In this document: positions 14,700 through 26,860 of the stretch, one piece after another
Numbering within the stretch: the stretch's first letter is position 1
How the letters are laid out: every line of letters starts with the position of its first letter
Assembly: GCF_014196425.1 (NCBI RefSeq)
Contig: NZ_JACIDR010000003.1
Coordinates: forward strand, 372,001 to 436,000
DNA: 64,000 nucleotides
Direction of reading: 5' to 3'
Source: Hansschlegelia beijingensis
GTDB lineage: Bacteria > Pseudomonadota > Alphaproteobacteria > Rhizobiales > Methylopilaceae
The notes under the pieces: model-generated
The model's input: the letters and a program-made list of their open reading frames with translations, nothing else
What the model was told of the DNA's origin: nothing
The model's database searches: none
Position numbers and translations under genes: made by a program

Positions 14700-15968
14700 A
14701 TGAGGCCGACAGTCGCCCGCAAGCAGGATCTCCGCTCGAACCTCGCCGAACGATTCCGCGAGGTTCGGGCGCACAGCCGCCGTCTGGCGCAGCCACTGTC
14801 CGACGCCGACGCGACGGCGCAGTCGATGCCGGACGCCAGCCCCGCCAAGTGGCATCTCGCGCACACCACCTGGTTCTTCGAGACCATGGTGCTGAAGCCG
14901 AACGCCGCCGGCTATCAGCTCTTCGACCCGACCTTCAATTTCCTGTTCAACTCCTACTACGAGACCATCGGAGAGCGTCATCCGCGGCCGATGCGGGGGC
15001 TGCTGACCCGGCCGTCGCTCGAGCGGATCATGGACTTCCGGGCCCATGTCGATCAGGCGATGGAGACGCTGCTCGGCGCCGATCTGGGGCCTGAGGTCGC
15101 AGCGTTGATCGAGCTCGGCTGTCACCACGAGCAACAGCATCAGGAGCTTCTGCTCACCGACATTCTTCACCTGTTCGCCCAGAACCCGACACGGCCCGCC
15201 TACCGCGATCCCGAGCCGGTCGCGGTGGCGCCGACGCCGGGAGAAACCGGCTGGGCGACGTTCGATGGAGGGATCTTCGAGATCGGCCATGACGGCTCGG
15301 GGTTCGCGTTCGACTGCGAAGGTCCGCGGCACCAGGTACTGCTGCAGCCGTTCAGGATCGCGGATCGGCTCGTCACCAATGGCGAGTGGATCTCGTTCAT
15401 GGCGGATGGCGGCTACCGAAAGCCGCTGCTGTGGCTCGCCGACGGTTGGGCGCAGATCCTCGCGCATCGCTGGGAGGCGCCGCTCTACTGGGAGCAGCGG
15501 GACGGCGAGTGGTGGACGATGACGTTGCGCGGCATGCAGCCTGTAGATCCAACGGCGCCGGTCGCTCATGTCAGCTATTTCGAGGCCGACGCCTTCGCCA
15601 GCTGGGCCGGCAAGCGGCTGCCGACGGAAGCGGAGTGGGAGCGCGCCTCCGCCGGCCTGCCGACCGCGGGCAACTTCGCCGGAAGCGGTCGGCTGCGGCC
15701 AAAGCCCGCTGGGACCGAGGGCGGCCTGAAGCAGATGTTCGGCGACGTGTGGGAATGGACGCGGAGCCCCTTCACGCCTTACCCGGGCTTCCGGCCGGCG
15801 GAAGGCGCGGTCGGCGAGTATAACGGCAAGTTCATGTGCGGTCAGTTCGTGCTGCGCGGCGGCTCCTGCGCGACGCCCGAGGGCCATACCCGCGCCACCT
15901 ACCGGAACTTCTTCCAGCCCGATAAGCGATGGCAGTTCTCAGGGCTTCGCCTCGCCGAGGACGCCTGA
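14700..15968 (+). CDS. egtB: Ergothioneine synthase EgtB (hercynine sulfoxide-forming iron enzyme)
   Basis: Non-haem iron enzyme joining hercynine with a thiol donor (cysteine or gamma-glutamylcysteine) and O2. 422 residues. The N-terminal DinB-like domain carries the iron ligands: His52 in KWHLAHTTWFFE, and His143/His147 in HHEQQHQELLL. The C-terminal formylglycine-enzyme-like domain contains RLPTEAEWERA, GDVWEWTRSPF and RGGSCATPEGH. Its stop overlaps the egtD start (TGATG), so the two are translationally coupled and form a minimal two-gene pathway. No egtA, egtC or egtE is adjacent. Confidence 0.95.
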   Translation: MRPTVARKQDLRSNLAERFREVRAHSRRLAQPLSDADATAQSMPDASPAKWHLAHTTWFFETMVLKPNAAGYQLFDPTFNFLFNSYYETIGERHPRPMRGLLTRPSLERIMDFRAHVDQAMETLLGADLGPEVAALIELGCHHEQQHQELLLTDILHLFAQNPTRPAYRDPEPVAVAPTPGETGWATFDGGIFEIGHDGSGFAFDCEGPRHQVLLQPFRIADRLVTNGEWISFMADGGYRKPLLWLADGWAQILAHRWEAPLYWEQRDGEWWTMTLRGMQPVDPTAPVAHVSYFEADAFASWAGKRLPTEAEWERASAGLPTAGNFAGSGRLRPKPAGTEGGLKQMFGDVWEWTRSPFTPYPGFRPAEGAVGEYNGKFMCGQFVLRGGSCATPEGHTRATYRNFFQPDKRWQFSGLRLAEDA

Positions 15969-16918
15969 TGCTTGAAAAAGTGAACCTGCATTCGCGTCAG
16001 CACGAGCAGTTTCGCGCCGACGTCATCGAGGGCCTGAGCGCATCCCGGAAGACGCTGCCTTGCCGCTGGCTGTATGACGACCGGGGCTCGGAGCTGTTCG
16101 AGCAGATCACGAAGCTGCCGGAGTATTATCCCACCCGGACCGAGACCGGCATCCTCAAGGCGCGCGCCGAGGAGATTGCCGCCTTCTGCGGCGAGCGCGC
16201 CGTGGTGATCGAGTACGGCGCCGGAGCCGGCGTGAAGACGGAGATCCTCCTCGGGGCCCTCACCAATCCGGCGCTTTACGTGCCGTTGGACATCGCCGGG
16301 GATTTCCTCGCCGCCTCGGCGGCCCGCATCGAGCGACGCTTTCCGTATCTCGAGATCCGCCCCCTGGTGGCGGATTTCACGGACGATTTCGAGCTTCCCG
16401 CAGACCTGCCGAAGCTCCCTCCGCGGGTCGGCTTCTTCCCGGGATCGACGATCGGCAACCTTGCGCCGCCCGACGCCGCAGATTTTCTGCGCCGCGTCCG
16501 TGGCCATGTCGGCGAGGACGGGCGAGCGGTGGTCGGCGTCGATCTCAAGAAGGAACTCAGCGTTCTGCTCCGCGCCTACGACGACGATGCGGGGGTCACG
16601 GCCGAGTTCAACAAGAACCTGTTGCGCAGGATCAACCGGGAGCTCGACGGAACCTTCGATCTCGAGGGCTTCGCCCACGAGGCGCGGTGGAACGCCCGGA
16701 ACTCCGCCGTCGAGATGCATCTCGTCAGCCTGAAGCGGCAATCTGCGACCGCCTGCGGGCGTCGCTTCTCGTTCGCCCTCGGCGAGACGATCCACACCGA
16801 GAACTCGCGCAAATACTCGCTCGAGGCGTTCCGCCGTCTGGCCGAGCGGGCGGGCTGGCGCGTGGAGCAGGTCTGGACCGATCCTGATCGGCTGTTCGCC
16901 GTGCTCGGCCTCTGTTGA
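15968..16918 (+). CDS. egtD: L-histidine N-alpha-methyltransferase EgtD
   Basis: SAM-dependent enzyme that trimethylates histidine to hercynine, the first step of ergothioneine synthesis. 316 residues, close to the family norm. Conserved segments include LPCRWLYDDRGSELFEQITKLPEYYPTR (position ~22-50), the SAM site VIEYGAGAGVKTEILL, VGFFPGSTIGNL and GVDLKKE. The start at 15968 is fixed by the overlap with the egtB stop; a longer upstream reading would overlap egtB. Confidence 0.95.
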   Translation: MLEKVNLHSRQHEQFRADVIEGLSASRKTLPCRWLYDDRGSELFEQITKLPEYYPTRTETGILKARAEEIAAFCGERAVVIEYGAGAGVKTEILLGALTNPALYVPLDIAGDFLAASAARIERRFPYLEIRPLVADFTDDFELPADLPKLPPRVGFFPGSTIGNLAPPDAADFLRRVRGHVGEDGRAVVGVDLKKELSVLLRAYDDDAGVTAEFNKNLLRRINRELDGTFDLEGFAHEARWNARNSAVEMHLVSLKRQSATACGRRFSFALGETIHTENSRKYSLEAFRRLAERAGWRVEQVWTDPDRLFAVLGLC

Positions 16919-17016
16919 CCGTAGTCCGAAGGAAGAGGTGACGGCGGCGGAGCGGCGTGGCAAACCCGCCGCCGCAGAAGAAGAAGCGTTTTCAAGCGCG
17001 TCTCGGAGGATGTTGG

Positions 17017-17391
17017 ATGCGTAAGGAAATTCTCGCGATCGCCGCGGCGGCGCTGTTCGGGACGACGGCGGCGTTCGCGCAGGGGACCTCGCCTGCGACG
17101 CCGGGCCAGCCGCCGGTGGACGACACCTACCTCGCCCAGTGCACCCCGCAGGCCACCAAGGAGTTCTGCGGTTGCATCGTCTCCGTGGCGGATCTTCAGA
17201 TCAAGGATCCGACCGAGCGGATGATCTTCTACGCTTACACGGTGGGCGAGTTCGACAAGGCGCGCGAGCAGCGCGCCGTCCTTCCCGCCGAGCAGAACAT
17301 GAAGTTCAACGCCGTGCTGCAGCGGGCGGAGGCTATGGTGCATGACCGGTGCGACAAGCTCCGTCCGCAGAAGGACGCTGCGCCGAAATAG
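17017..17391 (+). CDS. Small exported protein, unknown function
   Basis: 124 residues with a clear signal peptide (MRKEILAIAAAALFGTTAAFA/Q), so probably periplasmic. The mature part has four Cys (in QCTPQATKEFCGCIV and HDRCDK) that could form two disulfides. Start chosen at ATG 17017, with GGAGGA six bases upstream, over a frame open from 16957. I do not recognise the family. It sits alone between egtD and meaB, ~100 bp after egtD, and could be part of the same transcript. Confidence 0.75.
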   Translation: MRKEILAIAAAALFGTTAAFAQGTSPATPGQPPVDDTYLAQCTPQATKEFCGCIVSVADLQIKDPTERMIFYAYTVGEFDKAREQRAVLPAEQNMKFNAVLQRAEAMVHDRCDKLRPQKDAAPK

Positions 17392-17464
17392 CGCGATGAA
17401 TGTCGACGCGCCGTCTCGCGCGACATGCGAGACCGCGCCGTAGCGTATCCATCTCGGGACGACA

Positions 17465-18415
17465 TTGACCGGCGGCGACTTCCCCGATCTCCCCAGCTTG
17501 CGCGCAGGCGGCAAGCCGGCGCTCGCCCGCGCGCTTGCGCGGCTGGAGCGCGCCGCCGGCACGGCTGAGGCCGCGCGCCTGCTGGACGCGGCGGACGCGG
17601 AGCCAAAAGGCGAGGTGCTGGGTCTCACCGGCCCGCCTGGCGTGGGCAAGTCGACCCTCACCGGCGCGCTTGTCCGCATGTTTCGCGACAGGGGGTTGAC
17701 GGTCGGCGTGATCGCCGTGGATCCCTCTTCGATGCGCTCAGGCGGCGCGTTGCTGGGAGACCGGGCGCGAATACCGTCCGACCCCGAAGACGGCGGATTG
17801 TTCATCCGCTCCTTCGCGGCGCGCGACCGGCTGGGAGGGCTGTCGGACCTCGCATTCGGCGCTGTCGTGCTCATGAGGGCGCTGTTCGACCGGGTGGTCG
17901 TCGAGACGGTCGGGGTCGGGCAGTCAGAGGCGGACGTCGCTCTCGTGGGCGACACGATCCTGCTGGCGGTGCAGCCGGCCTCGGGCGACGCGCTGCAGTT
18001 CATCAAGGCCGGCGTGATGGAGTTGCCGGACGTGGTCGCCGTGACGAAGGCCGATATCGGCCCGGCGGCGCGCCGGGCGCGGGACGAGCTTGAAAGCGCA
18101 CTCACGCTTGCGAGCCCGAACGATGCCCGTTGGACGCCGCCCGTTGCGCTGATCTCCTCGCAGACGGGCGAGGGGCTCGACGCTCTCGCAGGCCATCTGT
18201 CAGCCCATTCGGCCTTCCTGCAGACAGATGGACGCCTGGAGCAGCGGCGTCGCGCCCAGGCCGAAGCCCGTATTGTGGCCGCCCTCAGGAGCCGCTTCGG
18301 AACGGAAGGCGTGCGGGCCGCCCTGGGGGGCCTTCTCGGCTCGGAGGGAGGGCAATTCGGGCGCGAGGCCGCCGCCGCGAGGCTCCTCCTGGAGCGCCTC
18401 CATGCCGTCCGCTAA
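17465..18415 (+). CDS. meaB: MeaB/ArgK-type G3E GTPase, methylmalonyl-CoA mutase chaperone
   Basis: P-loop GTPase that gates adenosylcobalamin loading and protects B12-dependent acyl-CoA mutases. 316 residues from TTG 17465. Walker A is GPPGVGKS (residues 56-63). Switch-region residues are in IAVDPSS and ETVGVGQSE, and VTKADIG is the guanine-specificity motif. No mutase gene is nearby, so it presumably serves mcm or ethylmalonyl-CoA mutase genes elsewhere. The TTG start gives the family-length protein; no better ATG lies upstream. Confidence 0.9.
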   Translation: MTGGDFPDLPSLRAGGKPALARALARLERAAGTAEAARLLDAADAEPKGEVLGLTGPPGVGKSTLTGALVRMFRDRGLTVGVIAVDPSSMRSGGALLGDRARIPSDPEDGGLFIRSFAARDRLGGLSDLAFGAVVLMRALFDRVVVETVGVGQSEADVALVGDTILLAVQPASGDALQFIKAGVMELPDVVAVTKADIGPAARRARDELESALTLASPNDARWTPPVALISSQTGEGLDALAGHLSAHSAFLQTDGRLEQRRRAQAEARIVAALRSRFGTEGVRAALGGLLGSEGGQFGREAAAARLLLERLHAVR

Positions 18416-18535
18416 GTCGCTCAATCGTCGCCGTTAACCGCTCCTCAAGGTTAAGGACTGATAACTTCCTCGAAGCGGTGAAGCGGTCGCGCGGCTCTGA
18501 AGTGAGGCGGCGCCGGTCGTTCGGGGAGTGGCGTC

Positions 18536-19933
18536 ATGCGGGGACGTGGACCGGGACTTGTGGCCCCGCCTCGCTCAGCTCGTCCCAAGAGGCGCGGCCT
18601 GCGCATCGTCCTTGCGGCGCTCCTCATCCCCGTCGCCACGACCTCGATCGCGCGCCAGGACGCGCTCAGCCTTCTGCCGGGCTCCGGAGAACAGGGCGAA
18701 CTGGGCGGCGGTCATTACCTCGCAGCCGTGACGCGCCCGATGGAGCTTGTGTCGCTCGAGGCGGCCGATCTGTTCGGGTCGGGCCGGGGCCCCCTGGTCG
18801 CCCCTGATCCGTTTGTCGGCGGCGAGAGCCTGCGCGTTCTGGATCTCCCGGAGCCGCCTCCGGTCGCCGGCTCCAAGAGCGAGCTGCCCGCGCCATTCGT
18901 CGACAGGACCGTGAAGGGCGACAGGCAGTTGGTGCGCGCCCCGGCGCTCGCGGAGACGGCCGCAGCGGAGCCGCGCGATCCGGCGTTTGAAGCGCTCGCA
19001 TCGGCGCATACGCTGCTTCGTCCGGGCCTGACCGGGCTGAACGCCGTGCCTCAGATCGGCGATGTCGCGCCCCCCGCCACCAGCTCCGACCGGGCCGTCG
19101 CCTCGGCTGCGATCAAGGGGTCCTCGGGCCCGGCGACGCCGAAGGCGCGAGCGTCTTCTCCGGGCGCGGTGCAGGGCGAGCAGGCGGTCGCCGAGGCGGG
19201 ATTGACCAGCATCCCGATGGTGCCTCGCGAGGCCGGGCTGAACCATGACGGCTCGACCCCTTCCGTGGCCAGCCTCGCCGGCGGGGCGCTGCCGCACACC
19301 ACAACCCCTGCAGGCGAGGCGCCGCTCGCCGTCGCGGCGCTGCCGGTGACGCCGCTCGCGGGCCGCGTGCTCGGCGACGATCTCCGCAGCCGACGCGTCG
19401 CTCTCACGGCCAGCGAACGCGCGACGGCGGAGGGCGAAACGATGGCGTCCCGCGGCGACGTCAGCGGCGCCATCGAAACCCGCGTCTCGCACCGCGTCTA
19501 CATTCCGGCGGCGCAGCTCGCCAAAGCTCAGCAATGCCTGGCCGAAGCCGTCTACTTCGAGGCGCGCGGGGAGCCGATCAAGGGCCAGTATGCGGTCGCG
19601 CAGGTCGTGCTGAACCGCGTCCGCTCCGGCTATTATCCCTCGGATGTCTGCGGCGTCGTCTACCAGAACAAGCACCGGCGGAACGCCTGCCAGTTCTCCT
19701 TCGCCTGCGATCGCATTCCTGATCGCGTCAACAACCTCCACTCTTGGCGGATCGCCGTGCGGGTGGCGCGCGACGTCACGGAGAACGGCGCCTGGCTGCC
19801 GGAGGTCGGGGACTCCACGCACTACCACGCGACCTATGTGCGGCCGAACTGGATCCGTGACATGGTCAAGGAAGACAAGATCGGTCGCCACATCTTCTAC
19901 CGCGTCCGCTGGCGCGCGCCGCTCGACGCTTGA
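18536..19933 (+). CDS. SleB-like cell wall hydrolase
   Basis: 465 residues. An N-terminal basic region and hydrophobic helix (about residues 20-42) act as a signal or anchor. A long Ala/Pro/Gly-rich low-complexity linker follows to ~residue 320. The C-terminal domain is hydrolase_2 (SleB, PF07486): [49 protein letters not shown] and [10 protein letters not shown]. The conserved Glu in YFEARGE is the likely catalytic acid. Expected to cleave peptidoglycan during growth or division. It precedes the P1 peptidase by 21 bp in the same direction. Confidence 0.88.
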   Translation: MRGRGPGLVAPPRSARPKRRGLRIVLAALLIPVATTSIARQDALSLLPGSGEQGELGGGHYLAAVTRPMELVSLEAADLFGSGRGPLVAPDPFVGGESLRVLDLPEPPPVAGSKSELPAPFVDRTVKGDRQLVRAPALAETAAAEPRDPAFEALASAHTLLRPGLTGLNAVPQIGDVAPPATSSDRAVASAAIKGSSGPATPKARASSPGAVQGEQAVAEAGLTSIPMVPREAGLNHDGSTPSVASLAGGALPHTTTPAGEAPLAVAALPVTPLAGRVLGDDLRSRRVALTASERATAEGETMASRGDVSGAIETRVSHRVYIPAAQLAKAQQCLAEAVYFEARGEPIKGQYAVAQVVLNRVRSGYYPSDVCGVVYQNKHRRNACQFSFACDRIPDRVNNLHSWRIAVRVARDVTENGAWLPEVGDSTHYHATYVRPNWIRDMVKEDKIGRHIFYRVRWRAPLDA

Positions 19934-19954
19934 TGATCTAAAGACTTTGCGCCC

Positions 19955-20977
19955 ATGCAGCTGTCCGCAGGCCCGCGTAACCTGATCACCGACGTCGCCG
20001 GCGTCAGCGTCGGCCATGCGCAGGACCCGATTCTCGCGTCGGGCGTGACGGCGATCGTGTTCGACGCGCCCGCGACCGCATCGGTCGACGTCCGGGGAGG
20101 GGGGCCGGGCGTACGCGAAACGGAGCTGCTCGCGCCGGAACGGACGGTCTCCGCCATCGACGCGCTTTGTCTCTCCGGAGGCTCCGCCTTCGGACTGGAC
20201 GCCGCCGCCGGCGTCATGGCCGCGCTCGCCGAGCAGGGCCGCGGCTTCGCCGTCGGGCCGGCGCGCGTTCCGATCGTCCCGGCTGCGATCCTGTTCGACC
20301 TGCTCAATGGCGGCGACAAGAACTGGGGCCGATATCCGCCCTATCGCGAGCTCGGCTTCGACGCGGTCCGCTCCGCGGGTCAGGACTTCGCGCTCGGCAG
20401 CGTCGGCGCGGGGCTCGGCGCTCAGACCGCAACCCTGAAAGGTGGGCTGGGCTCGGCCTCGGCGGTCATGCAGACGACGGGGATAACCATCGGCGCTCTC
20501 GCGGCGGTCAATGCGCTCGGCTCCGCGACCGTCGGAGACGGTCCCCATTTCTGGGCCGCTCCGTTCGAGCTCGAAGACGAGTTCGGCGGCCTCGGGCCCG
20601 CAAACCGGATCCCGCCGGACGCCTGGTTCGCGCCTCAGAAGCCGGTCCCGGGGGCGCACACGACGCTGGCGCTGGTGGCGACGGACGCGAGCCTCACCAA
20701 GGCCGAGGCCAAGGCGCTGGCGAGCGTCGCCAATGACGGTCTCGCGCGCGCTCTCTTGCCCTGCCACACGCCGCTCGACGGCGACATCGTATTCGCAGTC
20801 TCGACCGGCCAGCGGCAGATCGGCGACGATCGCACTACGACCCTGGCGGCGCTTGGGCACGTCGCCGCCTTGACCCTGTCTCGAGCGGTGGCGAGAGCGG
20901 TCTATGAGGCGGAAGAGCTTCCTTTCGCCGGAGCGCTGCCCTCCTGGAAAGCGAAGTTCGGAGCCCGCGCGGGTTAA
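19955..20977 (+). CDS. P1 family (DmpA/S58-like) peptidase
   Basis: 340 residues. It opens with the family signature GPRNLITDVAGVSVGHAQD and contains LSGGSAFGLDAAAGVM and RIPIVPAAILFDLLNGGDK-like segments, then DGDIVFAVSTG. It belongs to the self-processing Ntn-type P1 hydrolases (DmpA aminopeptidase, NylC). The nucleophile is probably in the TTT stretch of GDDRTTTLAAL near residue 296, but the usual N-S/N-T cleavage pair is not obvious. The substrate is unknown. It follows the wall hydrolase closely and may share its transcript. Confidence 0.85.
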   Translation: MQLSAGPRNLITDVAGVSVGHAQDPILASGVTAIVFDAPATASVDVRGGGPGVRETELLAPERTVSAIDALCLSGGSAFGLDAAAGVMAALAEQGRGFAVGPARVPIVPAAILFDLLNGGDKNWGRYPPYRELGFDAVRSAGQDFALGSVGAGLGAQTATLKGGLGSASAVMQTTGITIGALAAVNALGSATVGDGPHFWAAPFELEDEFGGLGPANRIPPDAWFAPQKPVPGAHTTLALVATDASLTKAEAKALASVANDGLARALLPCHTPLDGDIVFAVSTGQRQIGDDRTTTLAALGHVAALTLSRAVARAVYEAEELPFAGALPSWKAKFGARAG

Positions 20978-21184
20978 GGCGGAGGCGGCCCGCGGCCGCT
21001 CTCTGTGCTGTAGCGGGACGGGCGCGCGCAGCCCGCCACGGTGGGATCGCCCCCAAAAGGCGCAGGACGCAAAAACGATTAGCGGCTTTTTGTGTTGCGT
21101 GTAGCATCGACGGCGTCGGCTGCGGCCGGCGCGGATGCGACGCTTGTCGGGGGCGCCGTGAGATCCAGCGGGCTGGGGGAGCTC

Positions 21185-21388
21185 GTGGCCTATTATCGCC
21201 TGTATTTTTTGAGTGCTGACGGTCGCATATCCGATGTCGTCGAGCTGCACTGCGACACCGACCAGGACGCCTTGGCCGAAGCCGAGAGCAGGCGCGAGGG
21301 CCGCCCGACGGAGCTCTGGAACGAGCAGCGGTTCGTGGCGCTGCTCGGGCAACCGACCGCATCGCCGCCCGCCGATGTGAGCCGCTGA
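21185..21388 (+). CDS. Small conserved-looking protein, unknown
   Basis: 67 residues from GTG 21185 (GGGGGAGCT just upstream). It reads VAYYRLYFLSADGRISDVVELHCDTD..., an acidic protein with an alternating beta pattern. Similar short proteins of the form YRLYFL...DG.I......LDC.DD..A are common in Rhizobiales but have no known role. A longer frame from 21092 lacks a ribosome site. The ~200 bp upstream contain an AT-rich imperfect hairpin near 21070-21105. Confidence 0.6.
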   Translation: MAYYRLYFLSADGRISDVVELHCDTDQDALAEAESRREGRPTELWNEQRFVALLGQPTASPPADVSR

Positions 21389-21511
21389 CGCTTTAGGTCG
21401 CAGCTCCCGCCAAACCCGTCACGGAAGCCACAAAGTCGCCGCCTCCGCACGATTCAGTAACCATCCGGCGCTTCAATCAAGGCTGTCGGGGGCGCGGTGC
21501 AAGGGCGGGAA

Positions 21512-22372
21512 ATGGGCGTGGATCTGTTCGCGGGGCTCGCCAACACGACGCTGCCGCGGCTCGATAGGGCGCCCAAGGTTCTGGTGTTCGATTCAGGGCT
21601 CGGCGGCCTCACCGTGCTGGGCGCCCTGACCGCAGCACTGCCCTCCGCGGACTATGTGTACGCCGCCGACGACGCCGCTTTCCCGTATGGCGGGCTGAGC
21701 GACGAGGCGCTCGTGGCCCGGGTCCTGCGCGTGATCGACAGGCTGATCCAGCGCGAGAGGCCGGACCTCGTGGTGGTCGCCTGCAATACGGCCTCCACGC
21801 TGGCGCTGCCTGCTTTGCGCGCCCGCTTCGACCTGCCATTCGTCGGCACTGTGCCGGCGATCAAGCCAGCCGTGGCTGCGACGCGCTCGGGAGTCGTGGC
21901 GGTGCTGGCCACCCCGGGCACGGTCCGCCGCGAGCACACGCGCGCGATGATCGACGCCTTCGCGGACGGCGCGCAGGTCGTTCTGGTGGGAGCCCCGAAT
22001 CTGGCGGCCTTCGCGGAGGCGGAACTGCGCGGCGCGCCCGTGGACGACGCGACCCTGGCCGCGGAGATCGGCCCGTGCTTCGTCGAGTCCGCCGGCCGCC
22101 GGACGGACTCGGTGGCTCTCGCCTGCACGCATTTTCCGCTGCTGACCGGACGTTTCAGGCGGCTCGCTCCCTGGCCGGTCGACTGGATCGACCCCGCGCC
22201 CGCCGTAGCGCGCCGTGTGGTGGCCTTGGTCGGCCGCTCGCCGTCGCCGCGACCGGGCGCTCCGATGCGCGCGCTCTTCACCTCCGAGCGTCCTCTGCCG
22301 AGCGCGCTCGAAGCCGCGCTCGAAAGCCGCGGGCTGACGGCGATCGAGCGGGAGCCGCTTCCCCTCGATTGA
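21512..22372 (+). CDS. murI: Glutamate racemase MurI
   Basis: Makes D-glutamate for peptidoglycan. 286 residues from ATG 21512 (an in-frame GTG at 21497 is possible). Family motifs are LVFDSGLGGLTVL, AFPYGGLSD, the first catalytic Cys91 in VACNTAST, and the second, Cys205, in ALACTHFPLL. Cytosolic. Followed after 84 bp by a GNAT gene in the same direction. Confidence 0.95.
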   Translation: MGVDLFAGLANTTLPRLDRAPKVLVFDSGLGGLTVLGALTAALPSADYVYAADDAAFPYGGLSDEALVARVLRVIDRLIQRERPDLVVVACNTASTLALPALRARFDLPFVGTVPAIKPAVAATRSGVVAVLATPGTVRREHTRAMIDAFADGAQVVLVGAPNLAAFAEAELRGAPVDDATLAAEIGPCFVESAGRRTDSVALACTHFPLLTGRFRRLAPWPVDWIDPAPAVARRVVALVGRSPSPRPGAPMRALFTSERPLPSALEAALESRGLTAIEREPLPLD

Positions 22373-22456
22373 CCGCTTCTCGTCTTCGCGCCGTCATGAA
22401 ACGCTGGTCGAATGCGCCGCTGCATGGCGCTCGCCGTCTGACCGATCGGAACCGCA

Positions 22457-22993
22457 ATGCTGGGCCGCCTCTATCCGACCATTCTCGAGATCGACGGGCT
22501 TCTGGCTGACGTTCCGCATGACGGCTACGCCGACGCGGTGGCCGCGCTGCTGCAAGATCCGCCGGCCGTCGTGACGCTCGGCGGCGCTCGTTCCGGGGAG
22601 AGCGCGACGAGCCTGATCGCCCGTGCGCGGGCGCACTGGCGGGAGGCGGGCTTCGGCCTCTGGTTCTTGCGGGACATGCGCGACGGCGGCTTCGCCGGCT
22701 GGGGCGGCCTGCGCCGGCGTGAACTCGCCGGCGGGCGCGTGGTGGAGTTCGCCTATGCGCTCGCCCCCAGGCTGCGATGCAAGGGCAACGCCGTGCGGCT
22801 CGGCCAGGCGGCGCTCCGGCTGGGCTTCGACAGCCTCGGCCTTCGGGAGATCGTCGCGGTCACGACAGCCGAGAACCAGCACGCGCTGGGCGTGACCGAG
22901 CGGCTCGGCTTCGAATACGCCGAAACGGTTGATAGGCCGGACGGCCGCGACCTCATCTACCGCCGAACGGCGGCCGCGCACGCGGCCGCCTGA
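22457..22993 (+). CDS. GNAT-family N-acetyltransferase
   Basis: 178 residues. A RimJ/RimL-like GNAT fold: substrate strands in FGLWFLRDMRDGGFAGWGGLRR, the acetyl-CoA site region APRLRCKGNAVRLGQAAL (less canonical than R-x-x-G-x-G/A), and the closing ENQHALGVTERLGFEYAETV. Such proteins acetylate ribosomal proteins, tRNA-linked or small-molecule amines; the substrate is not predictable. Convergent with metH at only 9 bp, leaving no room for a separate terminator. Confidence 0.85.
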   Translation: MLGRLYPTILEIDGLLADVPHDGYADAVAALLQDPPAVVTLGGARSGESATSLIARARAHWREAGFGLWFLRDMRDGGFAGWGGLRRRELAGGRVVEFAYALAPRLRCKGNAVRLGQAALRLGFDSLGLREIVAVTTAENQHALGVTERLGFEYAETVDRPDGRDLIYRRTAAAHAAA

Positions 22994-23002
22994 GGGCGCT
23001 GC

Positions 23003-25681
<2,679 letters not shown>

Positions 25682-25755
25682 GAGGCGTCCGTTCCGTGGA
25701 AAGTTGACGACGAGGCGCAGCGCGCGGGAGGCCGGCCGGCCTCCCGCAATCGGAT

Positions 25756-26814
25756 TCAGGCGGCGGTCAGCTCGAAGGGCTCGAGGCCGGACAGCCGCAT
25801 CTTCGGCGGGATCTCCGGAATCTTCCGCGGGGCCTTGCCCTTCACCGCCTCGGCGATCGCCGCGATATGCGCCGGCGTCGTCCCGCAGCAGCCGCCGACG
25901 ATGTTGACCAGGCCGGACGAGGCGAACTCGCCGACCAGCTCGCCCATCGCCTCCGGGCTCTCGTCATAGAGGCCGAATTCATTGGGGAGGCCCGCATTCG
26001 GGTAGGCGCAGATCAGCGTGTCGGCCACGCGGCTGAGTTCGGCGATGTGGCCGCGCATTTCCTTCGCGCCGAGGGCGCAGTTCAGGCCGATCGAGAGCGG
26101 GCGCGCATGATTGAGCGCGTTCCAGAAGGCCGCGGGAGTCTGGCCCGACAGCGTGCGGCCGGAGAGATCCGTGATGGTTCCGGAGATCATCACCGGCACG
26201 CGGACGCCGCGGTCGGCGAAGATCTCCTCAATCGCGAAGATCGCAGCCTTGGCGTTGAGCGTGTCGAAGATGGTCTCGACCAGCAGTATGTCGGCCCCGC
26301 CGTCGAGCAGGCCGCGGGCGGCTTCGCCATAGGCTTCGGCCAGCTGGTCGAAGGTGACGGCGCGGAAGCCGGGATTGTTGACGTCCGGCGAGATCGAAGC
26401 CGTGCGGTTGGTCGGGCCGAGCGTCCCGGCGACGAAGCGGGGGCGGCCATCTTCCTTCTCGGCGATGTCGGCGGCCTGCCGCGCGAGCCGGGCGCCTTCG
26501 ACGTTCAGCTCGTAGGCCAGTTCCTCCATGCCGTAGTCGGCTTGGGCGATCGTGGTCGACGAGAAGGTGTTGGTCTCCACGATGTCCGCCCCTGCGCGGA
26601 AGTACTGTAGGTGGATGTCGCGGATGACGTCGGGCTGCGTCAGGATCAGAAGGTCGTTGTTGCCCTTGAGATCCCGCTTCCAGTCCGCGAACCGCTCGGC
26701 GCGGAAGTCCTCTTCGCTGAACTTGTGGCGCTGGATCATGGTGCCCATCGCGCCGTCCAGCACCAGGATGCGTTCGGCGGCGAGCTTGCGGATTTTGGCT
26801 TCGGTGTCGCTCAT
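25756..26814 (-). CDS. Homocysteine S-methyltransferase module of methionine synthase (separate gene)
   Basis: 352 residues equal to the N-terminal zinc-dependent homocysteine-binding domain of MetH. It shows [33 protein letters not shown], the first zinc Cys in [11 protein letters not shown] and the Cys pair in [12 protein letters not shown]. Ends with an ordinary stop, and 74 bp separate it from the gene encoding the remaining MetH domains. Methionine synthase is therefore supplied as two polypeptides. Good AAGGAGGG ribosome site upstream of the ATG at 26814. Confidence 0.93.
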   Translation of the reverse strand: MSDTEAKIRKLAAERILVLDGAMGTMIQRHKFSEEDFRAERFADWKRDLKGNNDLLILTQPDVIRDIHLQYFRAGADIVETNTFSSTTIAQADYGMEELAYELNVEGARLARQAADIAEKEDGRPRFVAGTLGPTNRTASISPDVNNPGFRAVTFDQLAEAYGEAARGLLDGGADILLVETIFDTLNAKAAIFAIEEIFADRGVRVPVMISGTITDLSGRTLSGQTPAAFWNALNHARPLSIGLNCALGAKEMRGHIAELSRVADTLICAYPNAGLPNEFGLYDESPEAMGELVGEFASSGLVNIVGGCCGTTPAHIAAIAEAVKGKAPRKIPEIPPKMRLSGLEPFELTAA

Positions 26815-26860
26815 GGCGGCCCTCCTTTCGAGGGAAGTTCAGGCTGTGTCGCGCGGCGCT

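Noticed and set aside
21068-21105. AT-rich hairpin ACGCAAAAA...TTTTTGTGTTGCGT as a terminator or small RNA
   Set aside because: Pairing is interrupted and no T-run follows the stem; not strong enough to list as a feature.
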